In this document: piece after piece, positions 6,839 to 13,579 of the stretch | Layout: each line of letters starts with the position of its first letter | Numbering within the stretch: the stretch's first letter is position 1 | NCBI GenBank assembly: GCA_039033215.1 | Contig: JBCCDA010000093.1 | Span: forward strand, 1 to 17,517 | Source: Thermohalobaculum sp039033215 | Lineage (GTDB): Bacteria > Pseudomonadota > Alphaproteobacteria > Rhodobacterales > Rhodobacteraceae | DNA length: 17,517 bases | Reading direction: 5' to 3' | Notes under the pieces: model-generated | Told to the model about the DNA's origin: nothing | Database searches by the model: none | The model's input: only the letters and a program-made list of their open reading frames with translations | Position numbers and translations under genes: made by a program

Positions 6839-7561
6839 ATGACAGCTGAAGTGGCCGGATTGCTCTTCGAGCGGCTCTTACGCGCCGACTGTCCTGCAGA
6901 CGCGATCCACGCATTCGACAAGTCCATCCGACCTCTTGGCGCGCGCAGCGTAGGGTATGGCTTTGTACGTGACGGCAAAAAGGCACGGGCGTGGTCTACG
7001 ACGCCAGAGACCTGGCGGCGGCGTTACCACGAGGAAGGCCTGGGAACCCACGATCCGGAGTTCAAGCGCGAGACCCGCCTGCCAGCCGCGGCCGCGATCC
7101 GCTACGCCGATGGCTATCCGGGCCTTGGCGCAGCACCCGGTCTGGACAGGCTCTACGAAGAAGTCAGAGCACACGGCTTCACCGGAACGCTGTTCCTCCC
7201 CGAAGATACCGGCGCCGGGCGCCGTCAGATGGCGACCCTGAATGTCATGACGGACGTACCTGACAGGTCGTTTGCTCGTTGGGTGGCGAATGAAGGTGCT
7301 TTGATCAAGTTGATGGCCATGGCGGTCTTGCCACGGGTGCGGGCCTTGCGCCACGCGGCCGAGCCGGTCCTGTCAACACGAGAGACCGAAGTGCTGGAGT
7401 TGCTGGCACAGGGTCACCGGGTCGCACGAATCGCCAACTTGGCGGGGATGTCCGAACGCACCGTGGACTTCCACGTCGCCAACGCCCGCCGAAAACTCGG
7501 CGCGAGGACGCGAGACCAGGCGCTGGCGTTAGCCGTGGCCGAAGGGTTGGTGAATGCCTAG
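6839..7561 (+). CDS. LuxR-family regulator with autoinducer-binding-like domain (orphan)
   Basis: The 240-residue protein has an N-terminal autoinducer-binding domain (about 10-165) and a C-terminal GerE-type HTH (178-240: LSTRETEVLELLAQG, then SERTVDFHVANARRKLGA). Of the acyl-homoserine-lactone pocket residues, W59, Y63, D72 and P73 match TraR W57, Y61, D70 and P71 with exact spacing. The position matching TraR W85 is I87. The HGFTGTLFLP segment fits the conserved glycine strand. It is therefore a LuxR regulator whose ligand may not be a standard AHL. No luxI-type synthase gene lies in the window. The start used is ATG 6839 with GAGAGG close upstream; TTG codons at 6824 and 6827 are alternatives. 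It stands between the divergent Gly/Ser-rich gene and the double-glycine peptide gene and is the obvious candidate to control them. Confidence 0.9.
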   Translation: MTAEVAGLLFERLLRADCPADAIHAFDKSIRPLGARSVGYGFVRDGKKARAWSTTPETWRRRYHEEGLGTHDPEFKRETRLPAAAAIRYADGYPGLGAAPGLDRLYEEVRAHGFTGTLFLPEDTGAGRRQMATLNVMTDVPDRSFARWVANEGALIKLMAMAVLPRVRALRHAAEPVLSTRETEVLELLAQGHRVARIANLAGMSERTVDFHVANARRKLGARTRDQALALAVAEGLVNA

Positions 7562-7680
7562 CGGCAGTCGCTTCCAGTTGCGGTACGCTCTAGCCGGATC
7601 GTCACGAACGGCCCTACCAGCACAGTGGGACCGCATCGTTTCAGGTATGAAAGCGCCGACCCCCGGAAACTGGCGCGCCG

Positions 7681-7694
7681 GTAACATAAGTTAC
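7681..7694. promoter_or_regulatory. Inverted repeat GTAAC-N4-GTTAC upstream of the peptide gene
   Basis: GTAAC (7681-7685) and GTTAC (7690-7694) are perfect inverted arms separated by ATAA. The site is 66 bp upstream of the peptide start in an otherwise GC-rich 198-bp gap. It could be an operator or part of a promoter; the assignment is by position and symmetry only. Confidence 0.35.
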
Positions 7695-7759
7695 TTCATC
7701 CCAATCAAGGGCGAGGTACGTGCATTCATCGGCACTCGGCATGGATGGGAGCGACTGTG

Positions 7760-8005
7760 ATGAACGACGGAAAGAAGACCAACACTGCCGAGGACCTTGG
7801 CGACGAGATGCTTGACGATGCGCGGGGTGGCTTTTTGCTGGCACCGCACACAATCGTACCCATCGGCGGCGCCAGGCATCAATTCTATGCCGGGAGCGAA
7901 GAGGAGCCAATGGCCATCAAGGCAGATACGCGTCAGTTCTACGCGGGGAGCGAAGAAGAGCCGATGGCGCTGAAGCCCCGTCACGACGCGTTCTTCAAGG
8001 ACTAG
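7760..8005 (+). CDS. Double-glycine-leader peptide with tandem 18-residue units (secreted peptide/RiPP-like precursor candidate)
   Basis: I do not recognise a named family for this 81-residue product. I chose ATG 7760 because GGGAG lies 8 bases upstream; an in-frame ATG at 7745 lacks such a site. Residues 1-24 are an acidic leader ending EDLGDEMLDDARGG, which fits the LxxxELxxxxGG pattern recognised by C39 peptidase-type exporters. Cleavage after G24 would release a 57-residue peptide. That part contains FLLAPHTIVPIGG, then two units that both start QFYAGSEEEPMA (41-52 and 59-70) with variable ends IKADTR and LKPRHD, and the tail AFFKD. There is no Cys. The two units differ by six silent codon changes and none that alter residues. 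No modifying enzyme, peptidase or ABC exporter gene is present nearby. The luxR gene lies 198 bp upstream on the same strand. A secreted signal, bacteriocin or modified-peptide precursor are all possible. Confidence 0.72.
   Translation: MNDGKKTNTAEDLGDEMLDDARGGFLLAPHTIVPIGGARHQFYAGSEEEPMAIKADTRQFYAGSEEEPMALKPRHDAFFKD
7880..7987 (+). repeat. Two tandem 54-bp units inside the peptide gene
   Basis: Units 7880-7933 and 7934-7987 are adjacent and in frame, each coding 18 residues. The first 36 bp of each code the same 12 residues but differ at six third-codon positions (CAA/CAG, TAT/TAC, GCC/GCG, GAG/GAA, CCA/CCG, GCC/GCG). The last 18 bp of each unit diverge in both DNA and protein. Confidence 0.9.
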
Positions 8006-8009
8006 GCAC

Positions 8010-8022
8010 GCCCTTGGAGGGC
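8010..8022. terminator. Small hairpin between convergent peptide and acyl-CoA dehydrogenase genes
   Basis: GCCCT (8010-8014) and AGGGC (8018-8022) form a perfect 5-bp stem with a 3-base loop, in the 38-bp gap between two convergent stops. There is no T-run. It may end one or both transcripts, but the evidence is weak. Confidence 0.3.
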
Positions 8023-8043
8023 ATGGCCCCATCGACTGCCAGC

Positions 8044-9234
8044 TCAGTAACTCCTGGGCATCCCCAGGACATGCTGGCCGATGTAGGCGAGGATCATGTT
8101 CTCTGAGATCGGCGCAGTGCGGTAGAGGCGCGTTTCGCGCCACTTGCGCTCGATGCCGTACTCGGTTGCGAAAGCGAACCCGCCGTGTACCTGCATGCAG
8201 GCTTCGGCCGCATGCCAGGCAGCGTCTGCTGCAAGCATTTTCCCGGAGTTTGCCTCCGCACCGCAGGGCTGGTCTGCATCGAACAGAGCGGCTGCCTTCT
8301 GGACCAGCAGCTTTGCCGCCTCCGCTTCCGCCCAGGCCCGCGCGACGGGGAACTGCACCCCCTGGTTCGCTCCGATGGGTCGCCCGAACACCACCCGGTC
8401 GTTCGCATAGGCGACCGCCTTCTCGATGAAGTATCGGGCATCGCCAATGCTTTCGTGTGCGATCAACACCCGCTCGGCGTTCATGCCGTCGAGAATGTAG
8501 CGAAAGCCCTTGCCCTCCTCGCCGATCAGCGCATCCGGCGAGACCTCCAGATCCTCAATGAAGATCTCCGTGGTGTTGTGATTTATCATCGCGTCGAGCT
8601 TGCGGATATCCAGCCCGTTGCCACGCGCCTCGCGCATGTCGATCAGGAAGCAGGAGATCCCATCCGAGCGCTTCTTGACCTGATCTGCCGGGGTTGTTCG
8701 AGCCAAGAGCAGCATGAGGTCCGAGTGCATTGCCCGCGAGGTCCAGACCTTCTGGCCGTTGATGACGTACTTGTTGCCCTTCAGCTCTGCCCGGGTCTTC
8801 AGTTGTGTCGTGTCCGAACCCGTCGTCGGCTCGGTCACCCCGAAGGCCTGCAGGCGCAGGTCCCCGGACGCGATCCCGGGCAGGTACTTCTGCTTTTGCT
8901 CCTCCGAGCCGTGGCGCAGGACCGTCCCCATTGTGTACATCTGCGCATGGCAGGCGGCGGCGTTGCTTCCCGCGGCATGGATCGTCTCGAGGATCGCGCC
9001 GCCCGCGGCCAGTGGTAGCCCAGCTCCGCCGTATTCCTCCGGGATCAGGGCACCAAGATACCCCGCGTCCGTGAGCGCCTGGACGAACTCAGTCGGGTAG
9101 TCCGACGCCGCGTCCAGTCGGTTCCAGTAGGCATTGTCAAAGGGCTCACAAAGCTTTGCCACGCCCTCGCGAATGTCGCTCCACGGGTCGTCCAACGGCA
9201 GCACAACACCGTCGATCGAGTTCATGCCGTCCAT
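8044..9234 (-). CDS. Acyl-CoA dehydrogenase family flavoprotein
   Basis: The 396-residue protein starts at ATG 9234 with GGAGGAG upstream; open frame continues further upstream without a better start. It shows the family's FAD/substrate signature FGVTEPTTGSDT (131-142), INGQKVWTS (158-166) and the second signature QVHGGFAF followed by EYGIERKWRETR (358-369). It would oxidise an acyl-CoA to the 2-enoyl-CoA with FAD, passing electrons to ETF. The usual catalytic Glu in the C-terminal EGT motif is absent: the stretch reads RTAPISENM, with A374 at that place. A Glu in helix G, E254 in MNAERVLIA, matches the base position of isovaleryl- and long-chain acyl-CoA dehydrogenases, so a branched substrate is plausible. 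It lies 80 bp downstream of the HMG-CoA-lyase-like gene on the same strand. Confidence 0.93.
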   Translation of the reverse strand: MDGMNSIDGVVLPLDDPWSDIREGVAKLCEPFDNAYWNRLDAASDYPTEFVQALTDAGYLGALIPEEYGGAGLPLAAGGAILETIHAAGSNAAACHAQMYTMGTVLRHGSEEQKQKYLPGIASGDLRLQAFGVTEPTTGSDTTQLKTRAELKGNKYVINGQKVWTSRAMHSDLMLLLARTTPADQVKKRSDGISCFLIDMREARGNGLDIRKLDAMINHNTTEIFIEDLEVSPDALIGEEGKGFRYILDGMNAERVLIAHESIGDARYFIEKAVAYANDRVVFGRPIGANQGVQFPVARAWAEAEAAKLLVQKAAALFDADQPCGAEANSGKMLAADAAWHAAEACMQVHGGFAFATEYGIERKWRETRLYRTAPISENMILAYIGQHVLGMPRSY

Positions 9235-9314
9235 GATCGCCTCCTCCGCAGCCTCGCGGTTTGATATGGCTCCGGAGCCGCAAGGATAAATGCCAGCATG
9301 TGATAAGTGGGGGC

Positions 9315-10247
9315 CTATTCTGCCGCGATGGTAGCAGGCTGGAAGCCCTTCGGCAGACCGGCACGCAGGACCTGGCCGTACTTGGGCTCGCCCGGTAGAT
9401 TGGCCTCGACAATCTCGCGGCACGCCACCAGCTTGGGAATGTCGATGCCGGTGCGCAGACCCTCGGCTTCGAGCATGAAGACCAGATCCTCAAGAACGAT
9501 GTTCCCGGTGGCGCCGGGAGCGAAGGGGCACCCGCCCAGCCCCGCGATTGATGCGTCGAAGCGGATCGCTCCGGCCTCAAGGGCCGCCAGCGCATTGGCA
9601 AGCCCCAGTCCGCGCGTATCGTGAAAATGGGTCCAGAGCGGCGTGTCGCCGACAATAGGGACAGCGTGCTCGAACAGCGAGCGCACCTGCGAGGGGTTCG
9701 CATAGCCCACCGTGTCGGGCAACATGACCTCGTCGGCGCCGGCCTCCAGCACCGATTCAAGCAGTTTCAGGGTCTCGGCTTCGGGGACATGCCCCTCCAG
9801 CGTGCAACCCAAGGCCGTCGCAAGTCCGATCCCGATCTTCACTCCAGGCGCCTCGGCATCTCGCGCTGCAATGATGTCGCGAAATCCCTGGAGACTCTCG
9901 GCACGAGTTCGCCGGACATTCTGCTGATTGTGCGTCTCGCTCACCGACATCACGTAGTTGATCTTCTGGATGCCGGTCTGAAACCCAATCTGGGCGCCCT
10001 TGAGGTTGGGCGTCAGCGCTGACGGCTCGAATCCGTCCATCTGGGCAGCGGCCGTCGCCACTGCTACCGCATCTCCAAACTGGGCGATCACCTTGGCGGG
10101 CACGAAGGAGCACACCTCGACCTCCGGGATCCCGGCAGCAATGTCCGCTTGCAGCCAAGCGAGCTTCACCTCGGTTGGCAGTACCTCCTTGACCAACTGA
10201 AGCCCATCACGCGGGCCTACGTCACGGACGATCACATCTCGCTTCAT
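9315..10247 (-). CDS. HMG-CoA lyase family enzyme (hydroxymethylglutaryl-CoA or related acyl-CoA lyase)
   Basis: The 310-residue protein has the HMG-CoA lyase markers VGPRDGLQ (10-17, with R13 and D14), THFHD (206-210, metal ligands H207 and H209), and the signature GLGGCPFAPGATGN (236-249) with catalytic C240 and N249. It cleaves a 3-hydroxy-3-methyl acyl-CoA by a retro-Claisen step, giving acetyl-CoA plus an oxo acid (acetoacetate for HMG-CoA, pyruvate for citramalyl-CoA). I chose ATG 10247, which has GGAGG 8 bases upstream; the ATG at 10253 is too close to it. Neighbours (enoyl-CoA hydratase, acyl-CoA dehydrogenase, CoA-transferase, PrpD) do not form a standard leucine operon because no carboxylase genes are present. 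The real substrate may thus be another branched hydroxyacyl-CoA. Confidence 0.92.
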   Translation of the reverse strand: MKRDVIVRDVGPRDGLQLVKEVLPTEVKLAWLQADIAAGIPEVEVCSFVPAKVIAQFGDAVAVATAAAQMDGFEPSALTPNLKGAQIGFQTGIQKINYVMSVSETHNQQNVRRTRAESLQGFRDIIAARDAEAPGVKIGIGLATALGCTLEGHVPEAETLKLLESVLEAGADEVMLPDTVGYANPSQVRSLFEHAVPIVGDTPLWTHFHDTRGLGLANALAALEAGAIRFDASIAGLGGCPFAPGATGNIVLEDLVFMLEAEGLRTGIDIPKLVACREIVEANLPGEPKYGQVLRAGLPKGFQPATIAAE

Positions 10248-10449
10248 TGCCATCTCCTCCCTTGCCCCGGGCCCGCAAAGCCGAAGTCCCCGACCCCGCC
10301 AGCGTGCTCCAGGCTGGTTGCCTTCCTATCAGTCCGGCGACCCTCTGTTAACCGATACGCCAACGGCTACAAGGCTCGGCTGTACAATCTGCCTTGAGGC
10401 GGTTTGAGTTCATCAATCGCCACAGACGTCCGGTCGATTGCAGCCAACG

Positions 10450-10872
10450 TCAGCCCGGGTCGCGGAACCTCGCATGGGGGACTATGGCAACGGGCGTGAT
10501 CTCGACCAGGAATTCGGGATAGGCCATTGCGACAACCTGGATCGAGGTGCTCGCAGGCCCGGCATCGGGATCGAAGAACTCGCCTCGGACACGGTGGATG
10601 ATCGGCACCTGAGCGGGATCGGTGTACCATGTCGTCATCTCGACGATGTCCTGCAAGGTCCCGCCAAAAGCGGCAAGCACGGTCGAGATGTTGCGAAAGC
10701 ATTGCCGCGTCTGCTCGGCCACGTCACCTGGTCCGACGATCCGCTCGTGCTCGTCCCAGGCCACCTGTCCGGTCAGGTATACGGTTCTCCCTTCAGGCGG
10801 CACCGTCGCGATCGAAATACCTCGACCGCCGGCGCCCCAGACACCCGGCGGGTTGTGGCGCAGTACGGTCAC
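10450..10872 (-). CDS. Rid (YjgF/YER057c) family protein lacking the RidA arginine
   Basis: The 140-residue protein matches the Rid fold: VYLTGQVAWD (31-40), a helix with TRQCFRNISTVLAAFGG (55-71), DIVEMTTWYTD (75-85) and the C-terminal VEITPVAIVP (123-132). In RidA the motif PARS supplies the Arg that binds the carboxylate of enamine/imine substrates. Here it reads PAST (106-109), with S108 at the Arg place. It thus belongs with the Rid groups that do not act as classical 2-aminoacrylate deaminases. Its ATG overlaps the enoyl-CoA hydratase stop by 4 bp (ATGA), which shows translational coupling and a shared pathway. It is followed by a 202-bp gap before the HMG-CoA-lyase-like gene, in which I see no gene and no strong terminator. 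Confidence 0.9.
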   Translation of the reverse strand: MTVLRHNPPGVWGAGGRGISIATVPPEGRTVYLTGQVAWDEHERIVGPGDVAEQTRQCFRNISTVLAAFGGTLQDIVEMTTWYTDPAQVPIIHRVRGEFFDPDAGPASTSIQVVAMAYPEFLVEITPVAIVPHARFRDPG

Positions 10873-11660
10873 CGTCCCTTGAACACAGGTTTGCGCTTTT
10901 CGTTGAAGGCGCGCACGCCCTCGAGCCGGTCTTCGGTCGAGATGGTCGCACCATAGGCCATGATCTCGAAGTCGTAGCCCGGCATGCGCGGAAGCTCGAT
11001 GGCCTTGTCCAGGGCCGCCTTGGCGGACCGAACGCCGATCGGCGCATTCTCCGCAATCGTCTGGGCGGTCTCCAGCACGGCAGGCATCAGTTCGGCCAGT
11101 GGAAGAACCTTGTTGACCATGCCCCAGTCCAGAGCTTCTTCAGCGGTGAAGGGCTTACCGCTCAGCACAATCTCCTTGGCACGGCGCACTCCCACGGCCC
11201 GCGGCAGGTTCTGCGGCCCTGCCATGCCCGGCATGATCCCGCGCGTGACCTCAGGGAAGGCGAACTTCGCATGGTCTGCGGCGTAGATGAAATCGCAGCA
11301 GAGCGCGATCTCGGCCCCTCCTCCCATGGCGACCCCGTTGACGGCGGCGATAATCGGCATGGGTGCGGTCCACATATGGCGCGCGATCTGTTCGATGACC
11401 GCGTGCTGGGCGCGCCAGGTCTCGTCGGACATGCCGTCGCGTTCCTTGAGGTCGGCGCCGGGACAGAAACCCCGTTCTCCCGCGCCCGTCACGACGACCA
11501 CGCGAGCCTGGTCGGGGTGGACGTACAGATCCTCGAAGACCCGACGCAGCTCCAGCATCATCTGGGTGTTCATGGCGTTCAGCCGCTCGGGCCGGTTGAG
11601 CGTGATCACCATCACACCGCCGTCCTCGTGGCTGACCAACAGGGTCTCGTGATCTGACAT
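10869..11660 (-). CDS. Enoyl-CoA hydratase/isomerase family (crotonase)
   Basis: The 263-residue crotonase starts at ATG 11660 with AGGAG 6 bases upstream. It contains LNRPERLNAMN (21-31), the oxyanion-hole segments FCPGADLKER (65-74) and VAMGGGAEIALCCDF (110-124), and AFPEVTRGIMPG (134-145). Both catalytic glutamates of true hydratases (rat E144 and E164) are kept as E117 and E137, so hydration of a 2-enoyl-CoA is likely. The usual GGTQRLPR after the second Glu is changed to AGPQNLPR, which hints at a special substrate. It is the first gene of the minus arm and is coupled to the Rid gene. Its start faces the GNAT gene across 94 bp. Confidence 0.93.
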   Translation of the reverse strand: MSDHETLLVSHEDGGVMVITLNRPERLNAMNTQMMLELRRVFEDLYVHPDQARVVVVTGAGERGFCPGADLKERDGMSDETWRAQHAVIEQIARHMWTAPMPIIAAVNGVAMGGGAEIALCCDFIYAADHAKFAFPEVTRGIMPGMAGPQNLPRAVGVRRAKEIVLSGKPFTAEEALDWGMVNKVLPLAELMPAVLETAQTIAENAPIGVRSAKAALDKAIELPRMPGYDFEIMAYGATISTEDRLEGVRAFNEKRKPVFKGR

Positions 11661-11754
11661 GTGCTCTCCTGACCTTTTTCGCCGAGCGTAGCGGTCTGCC
11701 CTGCCGCGTCAATCCAGGCTGTCGCATCGGGCGAAACCGCCCTAACATGCGCCC

Positions 11755-12321
11755 ATGCACGGGGACATTCAGACATATCCGGCCACGCCCGAACGCTGGG
11801 GCGACATGACGGAGATCTTCGCGGGCAAGGGCGACGCCGGGAAGTGCTGGTGCGCGCACTGGTACCTGTCCGCCAAGGAGTGCAAGGCCGGGTGGGGGCA
11901 GCATCAGCACGTCCTTGAGAGCCGGGTTAAAGCGGGACCTCCTCCCGGCGTGCTGGCCTACATGGATGGTGAGCCTGCCGGATGGGCCGGGGTCGCACCA
12001 CGCGCCAACTTCGACCGGCTCGTGCGCAACAAGAAGGTTCTGGCCCCGGTCGACGACCGGCCTGTCTGGTCGCTCAACTGTCTGGTGGTCCGCCGTGGCT
12101 TTCGCAAGCGCGGGCTGATGCGTCCCCTGATCGGCGGCGCGGTCGCGTATGCGCTGGACGCCGGTGCAATCGCAATCGAGGCATATCCCGTCGAGACTGG
12201 GCCGAAGAAAACGGTCTGGGATCTCTACCTCGGGACCATCAACGCCTATGAGGACTGCGGGTTTGTCGAGGTCGCCCGACGCGGGCCGCGTCAGCGCATC
12301 ATGCGCTACTGGCCCGACTGA
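11755..12321 (+). CDS. GNAT-family N-acetyltransferase
   Basis: The 188-residue protein has a GNAT core: LNCLVVRRGFRKRGLMRPLI holds the acetyl-CoA binding loop (RRGFRKRG), followed by an alpha helix and the AYEDCGFVEVARRG ending typical of the superfamily. The N-terminal KCWCAHWYLS cysteine/tryptophan motif marks a known subgroup of unknown substrate. It would transfer an acetyl group to an amine, probably in the cytosol. The ATG at 11755 has no Shine-Dalgarno. A hairpin GGGCG-AAAC-CGCCC (11729-11742) and a -10-like TAACAT (11743-11748) lie just before it, so the message may be leaderless. It separates the two arms of the catabolic cluster and may not belong to the pathway. Confidence 0.88.
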   Translation: MHGDIQTYPATPERWGDMTEIFAGKGDAGKCWCAHWYLSAKECKAGWGQHQHVLESRVKAGPPPGVLAYMDGEPAGWAGVAPRANFDRLVRNKKVLAPVDDRPVWSLNCLVVRRGFRKRGLMRPLIGGAVAYALDAGAIAIEAYPVETGPKKTVWDLYLGTINAYEDCGFVEVARRGPRQRIMRYWPD

Positions 12322-12399
12322 GCACCGGCGGCGTTATCACGTCCCTGCTTGCGTCCCCCTCGCGCCGTGGCACAAGGGGCGATGGGAGGAGACGCCATC

Positions 12400-13551
12400 A
12401 TGCTACCGCTCGCCGGCATTCGGGTTGTCGAAATCGGCCATTCCATCGCCGCGCCCTACGCGGCGCTTGTCCTGGCCGAGCTCGGGGCCGAAGTCATCAA
12501 GATCGAGCGGCCCGGCGCGGGCGACGACGCGCGCCTGTGGGGGGCAGCGGTCGAGGGCGCCTCGCCCACCTTCCACGCCATGAACCGGCTTAAGCGTTCC
12601 GTGACACTCGACCTGAAGTCCGACGAGGGGCGGCGGCGCGTTCACCGACTCGCGGCCCTGTCAGACGTCGTCATCCAGAACCAAAAGCCGGGGCTCGCAA
12701 AGGCGCTAGGCTTCGACGCCGATACCCTGCGCGCCCTGAACCCGCGCCTTGTCTATGCCAACATCCATGCCTTTGGGGACCGTGGCCCCTTGGCCGAGAA
12801 GCCCGGATACGATCCGCTGATGCAGGCCTTCGGGGGCATCATGAGCGTCACGGGCCACCCCGGTCAGCCTTCGGTCAGGGCAGGGCCATCGATCATTGAC
12901 TGCGGGACCGGCATGTGGGTGGTGATCGGGGTGCTGGCCGCGTTGCTCACGCGGGCGCAGTCAGGCCAAGGCGCCACCGTCGACACAGCCCTCTTCGAGA
13001 CGGCCCTTGGCTGGATGGCGTATTTCATGCCGATCCTCAGCGCCACGGGGAAGGCGCCGCAAAAGCAAGGCTCGGGCACCGTCATGATCTGTCCCTACCA
13101 GATCTTTCAATGCGCGGATGGCGAGCTGATGATTGCGGCCGGGAACGACTCGCTCTTCCGACGTCTCTCCGAGGTTCTGGGTCAACCAGGCTGGGCCGAG
13201 GATCCGCGATTCCTCCACAACCCCGAGCGGGTGGAGAATCGCACCGTGCTTTGCGCCCTAATCGAGGGGGAAACCGCGAAGCGACCGCTCGCCGACCTTG
13301 CCGCCGGCTTGGAGGCTGTTGGCGTTCCTCACGCGCCTGTGCAGGACATGGCCGCGGTCGCCGCACACCCCCAGACCGATGCGATCGGGATCAAGCGAGG
13401 CGCGGAGCCCCTTGAGTTTTTGGGGCTGCCGCTGCGGCTGGACGGGCACCGCCCGAACCGGGAGGGGCCGGCCCCCGCGCTCGGCGCCGACAACGCCTGG
13501 CTGGAGGCATTACTCGCAAACGAGGCCGCTGAAGGGCATACTGGGAACTAG
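12400..13551 (+). CDS. CaiB/BaiF (class III) CoA-transferase
   Basis: The 383-residue protein is a family III CoA-transferase. It shows LPLAGIRVVEIGHSIAAPYA (2-21), LGAEVIKIERP (28-38), NRLKRSVTLDLKS (62-74) and the catalytic segment SIIDCGTGM (164-172), where D167 fits the Asp that forms the acyl-aspartyl anhydride in formyl-CoA transferase. It moves CoA from a donor such as succinyl- or acetyl-CoA to a carboxylic acid, activating it for oxidation. The ATG at 12400 has GGGAGGAG 8 bases upstream; in-frame earlier ATGs are less well placed. The PrpD-type gene follows after 28 bp on the same strand, so the two are probably one operon. Confidence 0.93.
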   Translation: MLPLAGIRVVEIGHSIAAPYAALVLAELGAEVIKIERPGAGDDARLWGAAVEGASPTFHAMNRLKRSVTLDLKSDEGRRRVHRLAALSDVVIQNQKPGLAKALGFDADTLRALNPRLVYANIHAFGDRGPLAEKPGYDPLMQAFGGIMSVTGHPGQPSVRAGPSIIDCGTGMWVVIGVLAALLTRAQSGQGATVDTALFETALGWMAYFMPILSATGKAPQKQGSGTVMICPYQIFQCADGELMIAAGNDSLFRRLSEVLGQPGWAEDPRFLHNPERVENRTVLCALIEGETAKRPLADLAAGLEAVGVPHAPVQDMAAVAAHPQTDAIGIKRGAEPLEFLGLPLRLDGHRPNREGPAPALGADNAWLEALLANEAAEGHTGN

Positions 13552-13579
13552 TCGGCAAAGACCGAACAGGGAGGACATG

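Noticed and set aside
7554..7760. 68-codon plus-strand frame starting over the luxR stop and ending over the peptide start
   Set aside because: The junctions look coupled (stop TGA overlaps ATG), but no family is recognised, third-position GC is low for this genome, and it contains the GTAAC dyad. It cannot be excluded without homologues or ribosome data.
10248..10449. A hidden gene or terminator in the 202-bp gap between the Rid and HMG-CoA-lyase-like genes
   Set aside because: No frame with a start and ribosome binding site other than that of the downstream gene, and no GC stem followed by T residues, was visible.
10629..11657. Plus-strand frame of about 340 codons antisense to the crotonase and Rid genes
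   Set aside because: It overlaps two genes with intact catalytic motifs and shows no recognisable domain of its own.
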